64,000 bases of DNA from an uncultured Lachnospiraceae bacterium (GTDB lineage Bacteria > Bacillota > Clostridia > Lachnospirales > Lachnospiraceae), in NCBI GenBank assembly GCA_949471785.1, contig CASWRE010000003.1, forward strand, positions 1 through 64,000, written 5' to 3'. Positions 25,609 through 35,183 of the stretch are shown piece after piece (positions within the stretch are counted from its first letter, which is position 1; the number at the start of each line of letters is the position of its first letter). Under the pieces are notes generated by a model that worked only from the letters and a program-made list of their open reading frames with translations, ran no database searches and was not told the DNA's origin. The position numbers and the translations under genes are program-made.

Positions 25609-26031
25609 ATGGAAGAGTGTATTTTTTGTAAATTGGCCAATGGAATTTTTGATTCGGCAACTCTGTATGAGGATGAGCTGTTTCGGGTCATTTTGGACCT
25701 GGGGCCTGCATCAAAAGGTCATGCGCTGATTCTGCCGAAAGAACATTACGCTAATATCTACGAGCTGCCGGAAGGGCTGGCCATGAAGGCCATGGCGCTG
25801 GCTAAGCGGATGGCAAGTGTTATGACGAAGGCTTTGGATTGCGACGGGTTTAATCTGGTGCAGAATAATGGGGAAGCGGCGGGACAGACCGTATTTCATT
25901 TTCACATGCATTTGATTCCCCGCTATAAAGGCGATCAGGCGGGATTTGGATGGAATGACGGAACGCTGAAGGATGAAGTGAAAACAGAAGTTTTGGATAA
26001 AGTGCGGGCAGAGCTTGCCAAAACAGAATAG
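25609..26031 (+). CDS. HIT-family nucleotide-binding protein
   Basis: 140 residues. N-terminal CIFCKLANG zinc-like motif, then the HIT triad HFHMHLIPR (about 97-105), where the middle His acts on the phosphate bond of dinucleotides or nucleotide adducts. LPKEHYANIYELP is the conserved pre-motif loop. Ribosome binding site AAAGGAGG. The sigma-factor gene starts 8 bases after the stop codon. Confidence 0.92.
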   Translation: MEECIFCKLANGIFDSATLYEDELFRVILDLGPASKGHALILPKEHYANIYELPEGLAMKAMALAKRMASVMTKALDCDGFNLVQNNGEAAGQTVFHFHMHLIPRYKGDQAGFGWNDGTLKDEVKTEVLDKVRAELAKTE

Positions 26032-26039
26032 GAGACATT

Positions 26040-26552
26040 GTGGATCATTCGGACTTTAATCGTATTTATGATCAATATTATCGTTTAGTTCTGCGGGTAG
26101 CCCAGAACTATGTACAGGATTCTCATTATCAGGAGGACATATGCCAGGAAGTATTTTCGAAGCTGTATGATAAACTGGAGACCCTGGCAGAAGAGGCTCA
26201 TGTACGGCCCTGGCTTTTGGTGGTTACGAAAACAACGGCGTTGGATATGCGCAGGCGATTAAAGCTGGATTATCCGGTGGCGTCAGACGGGGGGGAGAAG
26301 ACGGCAGAGACAGAATTCCCCCTTCATGATGATCCGGAGAAAAAAATATTGCTGCGGGAACATCAGGCCGAGGTATTCAGAGCTCTTCAGAAACAGAATC
26401 CGGAGTGGCTGAAGATCATGATCTGCCTGGAAATACACGGGATGAAACAGGCAGATCTCGCCAGAGAGATGGGGATATCCCTGTCAAATCTCCGGAACAA
26501 GATCTACCGTGCCAGAAAATGGCTGAAGGAGCAATTCCCACAGGGGAGCTAA
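26040..26552 (+). CDS. sigma-70 family (ECF-like) RNA polymerase sigma factor
   Basis: 170 residues: region 2 (about 5-75, with IYDQYYRLVLRVAQNYVQD and EDICQEVFSKLY) and region 4 (about 112-165, with LEIHGMKQADLAREMGISLS forming the DNA-binding helix-turn-helix). No anti-sigma factor gene is adjacent; the partner is the HIT gene. Start GTG at 26040 has AGGAG 5 bases upstream. The stop overlaps the convergent murG stop by 4 bases. Target promoters cannot be inferred. Confidence 0.85.
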   Translation: MDHSDFNRIYDQYYRLVLRVAQNYVQDSHYQEDICQEVFSKLYDKLETLAEEAHVRPWLLVVTKTTALDMRRRLKLDYPVASDGGEKTAETEFPLHDDPEKKILLREHQAEVFRALQKQNPEWLKIMICLEIHGMKQADLAREMGISLSNLRNKIYRARKWLKEQFPQGS

Positions 26553-27610
26553 CTGTACTGAACGATCAGATCCAGGATGATCTGGAGGGAGTCTTTTTGC
26601 CGGGCATTTTCCATGGCCCGGATGTAGTTGTCACGGTTCCGATAGAGGGTATGGATGGCATCAAGAAGGGCGGTATCGGTCAGCTGTTCTTCTTCCAGTA
26701 CCATGCTAAAGCCCTGTTTTTCAAAGGAACGGGCGTTCAGGATCTGATCGCCGCGGCTGGCTTTGGCGGAGAGCGGGATGAGGAGATTAGGCTTTTTCAG
26801 CGCCTGAAGTTCACAGATGGCATTCGCCCCGGCGCGGGAAACTACCATATCGGCCAGGGAAAACAGGTCCGAAAGTTCCTTTTCGATGTACTCATACTGA
26901 ACATATCCGTCCGTTTTTGTTTTCGATTCGTCCAGTTTGCCGCGGCCACATAGATGGATGATCTGAAAATCCCGCAGCAATTCGGGCAGGATATGCCGGA
27001 TAGCGTCGTTTATGGCAGCCGCACCCAGGCTGCCGCCGATAATCATGAGCGTCGGTTTGCCTGCAGAAAGGCCGGTGAAAGACAACGCCCGGTCCGGGCT
27101 GCCATTTAAAAGCTCCTGCCGGATGGGAGTGCCGGTGACTACGGCTTTACCCTCCGGGAGCTGCCGGAGCGTTTCGGGGAAATTGCAGCAGACTTTGGCG
27201 GCGGAGGGAATACAGATTTTATTGGCAAGTCCGGAGGTCATATCTGATTCGTGGATGATGGCCGGAATATGGAGTTTTTTGGCGGCGATTACCACGGGAA
27301 CAGTGACAAAGCCGCCTTTCGAGAAGACGATATCCGGCTGCAGCCGTTTCATCAGTTTGCGGGCTTCATGGAAGCCCTTCAGGACGCGGAAGGGATCTGT
27401 GAAGTTCTTCAGGTCAAAGTAACGTCTCAGCTTGCCGGAAGAAATGCCGTAATAAGGTATACCCAGTTCTTCAATCAATTTTTTTTCGATGCCGTTATAA
27501 GAGCCAATGTAAGATATCTGATAATCCAGTTCCCGCAGGCGGGGGATCATGGCTATGTTGGGGGTTACATGTCCGGCAGTTCCTCCGCCGGTTAGTACGA
27601 TATGTTTCAT
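26549..27610 (-). CDS. murG: UDP-N-acetylglucosamine transferase MurG
   Basis: 353 residues. GT-B glycosyltransferase that adds GlcNAc to lipid I on the cytoplasmic face of the membrane. N-terminal LTGGGTAGHVTPNIAM (7-21) binds the lipid phosphate; SKGGFVTVPVVIAAKKLHIP and HESDMTSGLANK (about 98-135) and SRAGANAICELQALKKPNLLIPL (C-terminal UDP-GlcNAc site, about 253-275) are all typical. AGGAGGCAG lies upstream on the minus strand. It is outside the usual dcw cluster. Confidence 0.95.
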   Translation of the reverse strand: MKHIVLTGGGTAGHVTPNIAMIPRLRELDYQISYIGSYNGIEKKLIEELGIPYYGISSGKLRRYFDLKNFTDPFRVLKGFHEARKLMKRLQPDIVFSKGGFVTVPVVIAAKKLHIPAIIHESDMTSGLANKICIPSAAKVCCNFPETLRQLPEGKAVVTGTPIRQELLNGSPDRALSFTGLSAGKPTLMIIGGSLGAAAINDAIRHILPELLRDFQIIHLCGRGKLDESKTKTDGYVQYEYIEKELSDLFSLADMVVSRAGANAICELQALKKPNLLIPLSAKASRGDQILNARSFEKQGFSMVLEEEQLTDTALLDAIHTLYRNRDNYIRAMENARQKDSLQIILDLIVQYS

Positions 27611-27778
27611 ATACTGCCTCCTGCATGGATTTGTCGTGCTGTCTGTCCGACGGCCATTAATTCTATCATTATGTTACCCTTTCCCGTAAATGTCAAGAAA
27701 AGAAGATATCCCTTTGTAAGATAAAAAATTTTTAAAATTGCGAGATTTTTTTTGCTTTTATGCGTATTCTGTATGTAA

Positions 27779-27901
27779 TGTAAGGGCCCGGAAGGATTTT
27801 GGGTTTTTGAGTATAGGGGAAAGGAGGCGGAACATGCAGCGGCCGATGTGATCCTTACATTACCGGCGGCTGAGGATAAAGAAATTTTACGGGAAATCTG
27901 A
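27779..27901 (+). other. possible gene remnant flanked by an 11-bp inverted repeat
   Basis: The gap 27611-27941 has no clear gene. A 40-codon open stretch without a start, beginning GPEGFWVFEYRGKEAEH and ending in a stop near 27901, looks protein-like. GTAATGTAAGG (27775-27785) and its exact complement (27853-27863) bracket most of it. It may be a decayed gene end or a structured leader; a mini-ORF of five codons with AAAGGAGG sits inside. Function unknown. Confidence 0.3.
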
Positions 27902-27941
27902 ATAGCGGATAGCAGTAAAGTGAAAGTTTTTATGCGAAGAA

Positions 27942-27970
27942 ACCGCCCTTCTTTAAGCAGAGGGGCGGTA
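27942..27970 (-). terminator. terminator of the TSCPD gene
   Basis: ACCGCCC pairs with GGGCGGT around a 15-base loop; on the minus strand the stem is followed by TTTCTT. It lies 28-56 bases past the TSCPD stop codon. Confidence 0.6.
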
Positions 27971-27997
27971 TCACAGAAACCGTCAGGGAAACTGCTT

Positions 27998-28243
27998 TTA
28001 TTCCTGTTCCAGCGCCGCTTCAATAGCTTTGGCAAATTGGTCCGGACAGGATGTGGGCTTATGGCCGCAGCGGATACCGGACATCCGTCGAATGGCTTCT
28101 TTGGCATCCATGCCTTCCACCAGAGAACATACGCCCTGGGTGTTGCCATTGCAGCCTCCCTGGAATTGCGCATTGTGTATCTTTCCGTTCACCAGTTCAA
28201 ATTCTATGGACTGGGAACATACGCCTTTTGTGCGATAAAGCAT
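27998..28243 (-). CDS. TSCPD-domain protein (TIGR03905 family)
   Basis: 81 residues. Contains the name-giving C-terminal motif RCGHKPTSCPDQFAKAI and the glycine/cysteine pattern FQGGCNGNTQGVCSLVEGM. The TSCPD domain also occurs at the C-terminus of some ribonucleotide reductases; stand-alone versions are of unknown function, possibly binding metal or Fe-S through the Cys residues. Upstream on the minus strand is AGGAGGTAACC at the right spacing. Monocistronic. Confidence 0.88.
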   Translation of the reverse strand: MLYRTKGVCSQSIEFELVNGKIHNAQFQGGCNGNTQGVCSLVEGMDAKEAIRRMSGIRCGHKPTSCPDQFAKAIEAALEQE

Positions 28244-28447
28244 ATTGGTTACCTCCTGTAAGATAAAGTTCAGGACATTTTCTTTAAAAAAACAATCCCG
28301 ACGCTGACTTTAGTATAGCATATAATCGAGCCGTCCAGTAATATTTTTTCAATATAAAATAAAAAAGGACTGGATAAAAAGGAGGGGTTTGCTATACTGA
28401 ATAGGTAGATCATGACCGGACAGGGTCAAGAGATAGGAGGTCACGGA

Positions 28448-29146
28448 ATGAATCAGATAGGGATTATAGGCGCCATGGATGAAGAAGTGGCAAAATTGAA
28501 AGATCAGATGGAACATGTACGTGTGGTGAAAAAGGCGCAGATGGAATTCTGCCAGGGCGTACTTGGCGGTAAACAGGCAGTGGTGGTGCGCTCCGGGATA
28601 GGGAAGGTGAATGCGGCTCTCTGCGCTCAGATTCTGGCGGATGATTTTCAGGTAGAAGCATTGATTAATACGGGAATTGCGGGTTCGCTCAGGAGCTGGA
28701 TTGATATAGGGGATATTGTGGTATCCACAGACGCGTTACAGCACGATATGGACGCGACGAATTTTGGTTATCCGGTGGGACAGATTCCCCGGATGGATGT
28801 GCTGGCTTTTAAAGCGGATGAGAGACTGGTGGAACTGGCCAGGGAAGTATGCGGGGAAGTCAATCCGGAGATTTCCGTATATTGTGGCCGTGTGGTCAGT
28901 GGCGATCAGTTTGTCTCGGAAGACCGCGTAAAAAAAAGAATTCTGGATTCATTCGCCGGATATTGTACGGAGATGGAAGGGGCGGCCATAGCCCAGGCGG
29001 CGTATCTGAACGGGATTCCCTTTGTAATCCTGCGCGCTATCTCCGATAAGGCGGACAACAGCGCTTCCGTGGATTATCCCACCTTTGAGAAACAGGCCAT
29101 AGAGCACAGCGTGAAGCTGACGATGGGTATGATGGCACGGCTTTGA
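28448..29146 (+). CDS. mtnN: 5'-methylthioadenosine/S-adenosylhomocysteine nucleosidase
   Basis: 232 residues. Cleaves MTA and SAH to adenine plus the thioribose, in methionine salvage and methyl-cycle detoxification. N-terminal IGIIGAMDEEVAKLKD (Glu12-type catalytic residue), VVRSGIGKVNAALCAQILAD, TGIAGSL, FGYPVGQIPRMD and the C-terminal EMEGAAIAQAAYLNGIPFV with the ribose-binding ME and FVILRAISDKAD are all present. Start at 28448 follows TAGGAGG; an earlier in-frame ATG at 28412 does not. Confidence 0.95.
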   Translation: MNQIGIIGAMDEEVAKLKDQMEHVRVVKKAQMEFCQGVLGGKQAVVVRSGIGKVNAALCAQILADDFQVEALINTGIAGSLRSWIDIGDIVVSTDALQHDMDATNFGYPVGQIPRMDVLAFKADERLVELAREVCGEVNPEISVYCGRVVSGDQFVSEDRVKKRILDSFAGYCTEMEGAAIAQAAYLNGIPFVILRAISDKADNSASVDYPTFEKQAIEHSVKLTMGMMARL

Positions 29147-29242
29147 CGGTGGATATCGAAAAATAAAAATTTTTTATCAATCGGTTCTATTTTGAAAAAA
29201 TGCCCATATACTTGTCTCACAAACCATAAGGAGGAAAGGTAT

Positions 29243-29920
29243 ATGCTGCATTTATTTATGAACAGGGATTATTTTTATTTTGGCATAATGGCCGCAGGTG
29301 TGCTGGGAATCATCAGCATGCTGCTGACGAACCAGTTCTATCATAGAATATTGAGAGACCTGCCAAGAATGAATTCCCCCAAAGGCAAATGGATGAAAAC
29401 GTTTTTGTCCAGTATGGACGAGCGTGCGAGGATGAATCAGAAAATCACAAATTCGGAAGTGTTTATCCGAAGTAAACTGGAGGAAGGGCGGATATTGAAA
29501 ATAGGAATAGGGACATGGAGTTCCTTTCACAGTTTGATGACGCTTCTGGCTGCAGTGTGCACCGGGCTGGCTGTTTATGATACGTTCCTGGTAGAGACGG
29601 ACATGCTGGTGCGGCTGCAGTATCTGGCCGGCGGTGTGTCCGTATGCGCGCTGCTGTTACTGCTCTATCCGTTGTTTGGTATTGCTTTTAAAGAGGAGCG
29701 GATACTGGACAATCTGACGGATTATATTGAAAACAGAACCGTGTTTACAGGACAGGAAAAGAAGCCGTCCTACAGTTCCGCTGAGAATCAGGATGCTATG
29801 ATGAATCAGGTGATGGAGGGGATCAGGCAGACGGCGGTGGCCGGTACAAAATTTTCGGGTCTGTTAACGGATGAAGAAGAGGAGGTCCTCCGGGAAGTGA
29901 TTCGGGAATATCTGGTCTGA
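29243..29920 (+). CDS. predicted membrane protein, unknown family
   Basis: 225 residues: one helix at about 12-30 (FGIMAAGVLGIISMLLTN), a charged cytoplasmic stretch (KGKWMKTFLSSMDERARMNQ), two more helices around 100-160, and a C-terminal acidic tail ending in EEEEVLREVIREYLV. I do not recognise the family. The start follows AAGGAGGAAAGGT. Genes of similar layout occur singly in Lachnospiraceae chromosomes; no neighbour suggests a role. Confidence 0.65.
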   Translation: MLHLFMNRDYFYFGIMAAGVLGIISMLLTNQFYHRILRDLPRMNSPKGKWMKTFLSSMDERARMNQKITNSEVFIRSKLEEGRILKIGIGTWSSFHSLMTLLAAVCTGLAVYDTFLVETDMLVRLQYLAGGVSVCALLLLLYPLFGIAFKEERILDNLTDYIENRTVFTGQEKKPSYSSAENQDAMMNQVMEGIRQTAVAGTKFSGLLTDEEEEVLREVIREYLV

Positions 29921-29990
29921 TTCGGAAATAGTGGCGAGTTTCTCTCTATCAGGTATAGATAGGTGTAGAACTTTTTTCGGACATGTCCGG

Positions 29991-30030
29991 GAGACGGTTT
30001 TCTGGCGCCGGAACCGTCTCGGGATTTTTG
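29991..30030 (+). terminator. rho-independent terminator
   Basis: GAGACGGTT and AACCGTCTC pair around a loop, followed by GGGATTTTTGG. It lies 71 bases after the membrane-protein gene. The rest of 29921-30457 holds two dispersed palindromes and another hairpin and no gene. Confidence 0.75.
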
Positions 30031-30135
30031 GTAAAGTTTTTCTAAGATAAGGAAAAAACAGTTTACGACGGAGCAGCAGCATTCATGGTGTTTGTAATTC
30101 CAGAGTGTGGTCATAGATAGAGGGTGTTTGACAGA

Positions 30136-30164
30136 GATACAGTTCGGCCTGTCTGAGCTGTTAC
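30136..30164. repeat. dispersed palindrome, type A copy
   Basis: Reads from GATACAGTTCGGC to CTGAGCTGTTAC with CCTGT at the centre; an imperfect member of the family whose best copy is at 48626-48654. Confidence 0.7.
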
Positions 30165-30244
30165 AATGGTTTGCGGCGGTTATCTGCCCGGTGGGCAAAG
30201 AGTTGACTTTATCAACAGGAGCATAAGGAACGGAAGCATTCCCG

Positions 30245-30275
30245 GTAACAGTTCAGTCTTCGGCTTCACTGTTAT
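30245..30275. repeat. dispersed palindrome, type B copy (reverse orientation)
   Basis: Starts GTAACAGTTCAGTC and ends TTCACTGTTAT; the reverse complement carries the GTGAAGCCGAAG core of type B. Only 80 bases from the preceding type A copy. Confidence 0.75.
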
Positions 30276-30343
30276 CATTCCCGCTCAAATCGGTATATGT
30301 CCCGACCGGAGGGCAGAGGCCCCGATGACAGAAAAGATCTATA

Positions 30344-30377
30344 GGGGCATCGGACGGCATAAACCGTTCCGTGCCCC
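30344..30377 (-). terminator. stem-loop, possible terminator of the CdaR gene
   Basis: GGGGCA/TGCCCC plus CGGA/TCCG pairing with a small loop. It lies 81 bases beyond the stop of the minus-strand regulator gene; on that strand TAGATCTTTTC follows, a weak T-tract. Confidence 0.45.
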
Positions 30378-30457
30378 CATATGTGATATACATATATTTT
30401 CTCTCAAATAATGCTTCAGGGTTTCGCCGGCCAGGAAATCCGGCCGGATTCCGGGCG

Positions 30458-31564
30458 TCAGGGATTCTGTTTCTGCATGTATTCCATATAGCGGACCACC
30501 ATCATGGCGATCTTGAAGGTGAGCGCGTCATCAAAAACACGAATATCCAATCCGGTGCTTTTTTCCAGTTTTTCCAGTCGGTAGACCAGCGTGTTCCGGT
30601 GGACATAAAGCTGCCTGGACGTTTCAGAGACATTCAAGTTGTTTTCAAAAAATTTATTAATGGTCATTAAAGTCTCATCGTCAAAGGTATCGGGAAGTTG
30701 TTCGCCGAACACTTCGCGCATAAACATTTTACACAGCGGTATGGGAAGCTGGTAGATCAGGCGGCCGATTCCCAGATTACTGTAGGGGATCACATTTTTA
30801 TCCGGATGGAAGATCTTGCCTACTTCCAGAGCCATCTGCGCTTCTTTATAAGAACGGGAAACGTTTTTTATCTCATCCACCACATTGCCGTAGGAAATGC
30901 GGATCATTTCCTGTTGTTCCTGCTGGAGGGTATCCGCGATCAGGCGGGCCAGTCGGTTCATCTCCCCGTAATCTTCCCCATCTTTTAATTCCTTTACTAC
31001 GATTACGCTGTGCTCGTCAATAGCCGTTATAAAATCCTGGGGGTGGCCGGTAAACAGACTCCTTACCTTTTCCGTCGCTCCGGTATCTTTTTCGGTGGCG
31101 GTCTCCACCATAAACACAATTCTCCGTGAATTGGTCTCAATGCGCAGTTTTTTTGCCCGATTGTAGATATCCACCAGGAGCAGGTTATCCAACAGAAGAT
31201 TCTGGATAAAGTTATTCTTATCCAGCCGCTCCTTATAAGCGATGATCAGATTCTGAATCTGGGAAACTGCCACCCGGCCGATCAGATAAGGATCGTTCAT
31301 GTTGCCGGAGGATACCAGAATATATTCCACGTTGTTGTCGTCGAACACTTTGAAAAAATAGCGTTCCTGGAGAATCTGACTGTCTGCAGGAGACTCCACA
31401 AACTGTCGGATAGTTGTATGATCAACCTGCTCATCTATCAACGTAGAAACCAGTATTGTACCATCCAGATTCAGGATGCTGAGATCAACTTTTGTTATAT
31501 TTTTTAATTCATCCAGTGTTTTTTGCAGAACCTGACTCGATACCATGCCACTCTTATTCTCCAT
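30458..31564 (-). CDS. CdaR/PucR-type transcriptional regulator
   Basis: 368 residues. N-terminal sugar-diacid-recognition-like region (about 1-130), a central degenerate GGDEF-like region, and a C-terminal PucR-type HTH_30: NKFFENNLNVSETSRQLYVH followed by RNTLVYRLEKLEKSTGLDIR (about 310-350). Such proteins respond to small carboxylates or sugar acids. A paralogue of the same length and architecture is encoded at 48701-49786; both share segments such as IGRLIYQLPIPLCKMF. Nearest neighbour is the divergently transcribed hydratase operon, a plausible target. The ATG at 31564 has no strong ribosome binding site (AATATAATGTGA region), so the start is slightly uncertain. Confidence 0.85.
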   Translation of the reverse strand: MENKSGMVSSQVLQKTLDELKNITKVDLSILNLDGTILVSTLIDEQVDHTTIRQFVESPADSQILQERYFFKVFDDNNVEYILVSSGNMNDPYLIGRVAVSQIQNLIIAYKERLDKNNFIQNLLLDNLLLVDIYNRAKKLRIETNSRRIVFMVETATEKDTGATEKVRSLFTGHPQDFITAIDEHSVIVVKELKDGEDYGEMNRLARLIADTLQQEQQEMIRISYGNVVDEIKNVSRSYKEAQMALEVGKIFHPDKNVIPYSNLGIGRLIYQLPIPLCKMFMREVFGEQLPDTFDDETLMTINKFFENNLNVSETSRQLYVHRNTLVYRLEKLEKSTGLDIRVFDDALTFKIAMMVVRYMEYMQKQNP

Positions 31565-31815
31565 TCACATTATATCTAATAATATACCTTATTTCTTGTG
31601 AGTTTTCAACCACTGTGAAGCATATTAGTTAAAATAAATACAAAATTATTGGTAATTTTTTATACGCATCTGTAAAAAAGAAATAAGTTATCCGTCAAAC
31701 TAGTGATTTGCAGACGATATTTTTGGGCAGGAATTCCGAATTGCCACTTTACATAAGATTTTATCCACGATATACTAAATCCGGCAGTAAAAAACCACGG
31801 ATAAAGGAGGGGCCC

Positions 31816-32082
31816 ATGTTTCGGTTATGGGGAAGATTATGGAAGTCCAACAGACTTCTGAAAGATACGGTGATCTGTCTGGATATTGACGATACCCGCA
31901 CCCACAAGATTTTTCAGGCATTGGAGGACATCTGTCTGGAGTGGGATCTGGAGAAACCGATCTGGCTGGATGCCAATATCCGGGAATTCAGGCGGAGCAG
32001 CAGAACTCGCTTCACACGGGACTGCTTTATCGAGAACGTGGATTTTGATTATCTGGAAATACAGATTTTGGATGAAGAATAG
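31816..32082 (+). CDS. conserved small protein upstream of hydratase, unknown function
   Basis: 88 residues, cytoplasmic, basic N-terminus and acidic C-terminus. Not recognised. It has a CLDIDDTRTHKIF stretch and many Arg (FRRSSRTRFTRD). The ribosome binding site AAAGGAGGGG is excellent and the hydratase gene starts 12 bases after the stop, so they are co-transcribed; a role linked to the hydratase is an inference from position only. Confidence 0.7.
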   Translation: MFRLWGRLWKSNRLLKDTVICLDIDDTRTHKIFQALEDICLEWDLEKPIWLDANIREFRRSSRTRFTRDCFIENVDFDYLEIQILDEE

Positions 32083-32094
32083 GAGAGATAAGAT

Positions 32095-34380
32095 ATGGTG
32101 ACATTGGAAAAAAGCGGCGCGTATCTGCTGAACGGAACGACGGTCATCCCGGATACGGAGGACGGGCGGGCCCGGCTTTCCAGGGATCTGGGCCGGGCGC
32201 CGGCAAAGGAGGAAGCCGCCCAGGCTACGATATCCTATGGGATTTTAAAGGAACATAATACTTCCGGGAACATGGAAGAGCTGAAAATCCGATTTGACAA
32301 ATTGACTTCTCATGATATTACATTCGTGGGTATCATTCAGACGGCCAGAGCATCGGGACTGGAGAAATTTCCCGTCCCCTATGTATTGACGAACTGTCAC
32401 AATTCATTGTGCGCGGTGGGCGGCACCATCAACGAGGATGATCACATGTTCGGTCTGACCTGCGCGAAACATTACGGTGGAATTTATGTGCCGCCTCATC
32501 AGGCCGTGATCCACCAATTTGCCAGGGAAATGCTGGCGGGCGGCGGAAAAATGATTCTGGGTTCCGACAGTCATACCCGGTATGGGGCTTTGGGGACCAT
32601 GGCCATGGGCGAGGGCGGACCGGAGCTGGTAAAGCAGCTCTTGGAGCAGACCTATGATATTCATATGCCCGGCGTGGTGGCCGTCTATATGACCGGGGAA
32701 CCGGCGCCCGGCGTAGGTCCGCAGGACGTGGCTCTCGCCATTATCGGCAAAGTGTTTGACTGCGGATATGTGAAGAATAAAGTGATGGAATTCGTGGGTC
32801 CCGGCGTAGCTTCTTTAAGCGCCGACTATCGTATCGGCATTGATGTGATGACCACGGAGACCACCTGCCTGTCTTCCGTCTGGAGGACCGATGACGCTAT
32901 ACGGGAATACTATGATATCCACGGCAGGAGCGAGGAGTATAAAGAACTGAATCCGGGCGCGGTGGCTTATTATGACGGTGTGGTTTATGTGGAACTGGAC
33001 AAGATCAAACCGATGATCGCCATGCCCTTCCACCCCAGCAATACCTACACTATAGAAGAAGTCAATGCCAATCTGGAAGATATTCTGGAGGACGTGGAGA
33101 AAAGGGCCCAGGTCAGTCTGGACGGTAAGATTCCCTATTCTCTGAGAGACAAAGTGTGCGACGGGAAGTTTTTGGTGGATCAGGGGATCATCGCCGGGTG
33201 CGCCGGCGGCGGTTTTGAAAATATCTGTGCGGCGGCGGATATTTTGAAAGGAGCCAGCATCGGCAGCGACGCCTTTACTCTCAGCGTATATCCGGCTTCC
33301 ACACCGATTTATGTGGAGCTGGCGAAAAACGGCGTCTTGGCTACATTGATGCAGACCGGCGCGGTGGTGAAGACGGCTTTCTGCGGTCCCTGTTTTGGTG
33401 CGGGCGATACGCCAGCCCATAATGCTTTCAGTATCCGTCATTCTACCAGGAATTTCCCCAACAGGGAGGGATCGAAAATTCAGAACGGGCAGATCTCATC
33501 GGTTGCCTTAATGGACGCCCGTTCTATCGCGGCCACGGCGGCCAACAAAGGTTTCCTGACTCCGGCTACGGATTTTGCCGGGGAATATACCAGGCCCGTG
33601 TATCATTTTGATAAAACGATCTATGAAAACCGCGTATTTGACAGCAAAGGTGTGGCGGACCCGTCGGTGAAAATCCAGCTTGGGCCCAACATCAAAGACT
33701 GGCCCGAGATGGTGGCTCTGACGGAGAACCTGCTTTTAAAGGTAGTGTCCGAAATTCATGATCCGGTGACTACCACAGACGAGCTGATTCCCTCCGGCGA
33801 GACTTCGTCTTTCCGCTCTAATCCTCTGGGTCTTGCGGAATTCACCCTGTCCCGAAAAGATCCGGCTTATGTGGGACGGGCCAAGGCGGTACAGGCGGCT
33901 GAGAAAGCCAGGGAGGCAAAAAAGGACCCGGCGGAGGCTCTGCCGGAGATCCGTTCAGTGTTTGCGGCCCTGGAGAATGGTTTTGACGGCGTAAAGGCGG
34001 AAAATACAGGCATCGGCAGTACGATTTTTGCCGTAAAGCCCGGAGACGGTTCTGCAAGAGAACAGGCAGCCTCCTGCCAGAAGGTACTGGGCGGCTGGGC
34101 CAATATCGCCCACGAGTACGCCACGAAGCGTTACCGCTCCAACCTGATCAATTGGGGTATGCTGCCTTTTGTGATTCCCGAGGGGGAACTGCCCTTTAAA
34201 AATGGCGATTACCTCTTTGTGCCGGGTATTCGCCGCGCCGTGGAAGAAAAAAAGGATGAGATTACCGCCTATGTGGTGGGCGACGGAAAACGGGCGTTTA
34301 CCATGAAACTGGGTGATCTGACCGATGATGAGCGGGAAATTATTTTGAAGGGATGCCTGATTAATTATAATCGGAAATAA
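32095..34380 (+). CDS. aconitase-family hydratase (YbhJ-like)
   Basis: 761 residues, homologous to aconitase over its length. Visible motifs: [25 protein letters not shown] (split here: [12 protein letters not shown] near 165), the Fe-S ligand region [14 protein letters not shown] (about 430-443), and the C-terminal swivel domain with [18 protein letters not shown] (Arg and Ser positions of the substrate pocket). Called simply hydratase in most Clostridia; the substrate is not known and may be a citrate-like tricarboxylate. The Cys pair CxxC is present; the third cluster Cys is probably in the TNCHNSLCA or ETTCL stretch. AATAGGAGAGATAAGAT precedes the ATG. Confidence 0.88.
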   Translation: MVTLEKSGAYLLNGTTVIPDTEDGRARLSRDLGRAPAKEEAAQATISYGILKEHNTSGNMEELKIRFDKLTSHDITFVGIIQTARASGLEKFPVPYVLTNCHNSLCAVGGTINEDDHMFGLTCAKHYGGIYVPPHQAVIHQFAREMLAGGGKMILGSDSHTRYGALGTMAMGEGGPELVKQLLEQTYDIHMPGVVAVYMTGEPAPGVGPQDVALAIIGKVFDCGYVKNKVMEFVGPGVASLSADYRIGIDVMTTETTCLSSVWRTDDAIREYYDIHGRSEEYKELNPGAVAYYDGVVYVELDKIKPMIAMPFHPSNTYTIEEVNANLEDILEDVEKRAQVSLDGKIPYSLRDKVCDGKFLVDQGIIAGCAGGGFENICAAADILKGASIGSDAFTLSVYPASTPIYVELAKNGVLATLMQTGAVVKTAFCGPCFGAGDTPAHNAFSIRHSTRNFPNREGSKIQNGQISSVALMDARSIAATAANKGFLTPATDFAGEYTRPVYHFDKTIYENRVFDSKGVADPSVKIQLGPNIKDWPEMVALTENLLLKVVSEIHDPVTTTDELIPSGETSSFRSNPLGLAEFTLSRKDPAYVGRAKAVQAAEKAREAKKDPAEALPEIRSVFAALENGFDGVKAENTGIGSTIFAVKPGDGSAREQAASCQKVLGGWANIAHEYATKRYRSNLINWGMLPFVIPEGELPFKNGDYLFVPGIRRAVEEKKDEITAYVVGDGKRAFTMKLGDLTDDEREIILKGCLINYNRK

Positions 34381-34418
34381 GCAGACAGTTTTTTGATTCG
34401 GACTGTCAAGCGGAAAAG

Positions 34419-34465
34419 AAACGGGTATACGGTGCGGCCGACAACGCGCAATCGTGTACCCGTTT
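34419..34465. terminator. terminator between hydratase and deacetylase
   Basis: AAACGGGTATACG and CGTGTACCCGTTT pair over 13 positions (one G-U), followed by CCTTTTAG on the plus strand and by TTTCTTTTCC on the minus strand. It can serve both convergent genes. Confidence 0.75.
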
Positions 34466-34519
34466 CCTTTTAGTCTCTATGTAAAAGAAAAAATGTACGC
34501 AGAGAAGAGTCGTGTGCGC

Positions 34520-35131
34520 TTATGTCTGTTCAGGTAGAGATGAGGAAGCCGCTTCGTCGGAAATCTGTCGTCCGCTTACATCTAAATGATAGTTATCAGT
34601 ATAGATCAGTTGAGAGATGGGGACGATCTCATAGCCGGCGTCCTGGATATTGGTGATGACAGTCTCCAGAGCCTGGGCAGTGTAGGTGGCGCCGTTGTGC
34701 ATCAGGATAATCGCTCCGTTTCCCAGGGCTTTGTGTTCGCAGACTGTTGAGATAATGCTGTCTGTGCCGTAATCTTTCCAGTCCAGAGAATCCACGGACC
34801 ACTGAATCGGATAATAGCCGCAGGCTTCGGCGGTGGTGATCAGCTCATTGTTGAAGGAGCCGTAGGGAGGGCGGAAAAGCGTCATCTCATAGCCGGTCAG
34901 TTCCTTCACTTTCTGGTGGACGCTCATGAGCTCGTCTTTTTGTTCGGCTATGCCGATGGTGGCCATATCTTTGTGTCTTTCGCTGTGGTTTCCCAGGTCG
35001 TGGCCGGCTTCATAGATGGCTTTTACATCGTCGGGGTAGGATTCTACCCAGCCTCCGGTCATGAAAAAAGTTACTTTTACGTCCATTTTGTCGAGAATGG
35101 ACAGGATCTGCCGGGTATCTTCGTTACCCCA
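34520..35131 (-). pseudogene. polysaccharide deacetylase, C-terminal part (gene interrupted)
   Basis: The minus-strand frame from 35131 to 34520 encodes the last 203 residues of a NodB-type polysaccharide deacetylase of the PdaB/PdaA kind (peptidoglycan or spore-wall modification): NEDTRQILSILDKMDVKVTF, then GHDLGNHSERHKDM with the metal-binding H-x3-x-H motif, LFRPPYGSFN and ILMHNG. There is no start codon with a ribosome binding site before residue 16 of this part (ATG at 35086). The N-terminal 63 residues are at 36602-36795, 1.47 kb away, in the same frame and on the same strand. Removing the intervening DNA plus one CCCCA gives an exact 801-base frame (266 residues). Confidence 0.88.
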
Positions 35132-35183
35132 GGGAGGCGGTCCGATGCGGCGTCGGAAAATTGTTTAAAATTGGAAAAAGCCT

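Noticed and set aside
27832..27852. five-codon ORF with AAAGGAGG
   Set aside because: Too short to support as a gene; noted within the remnant region only.
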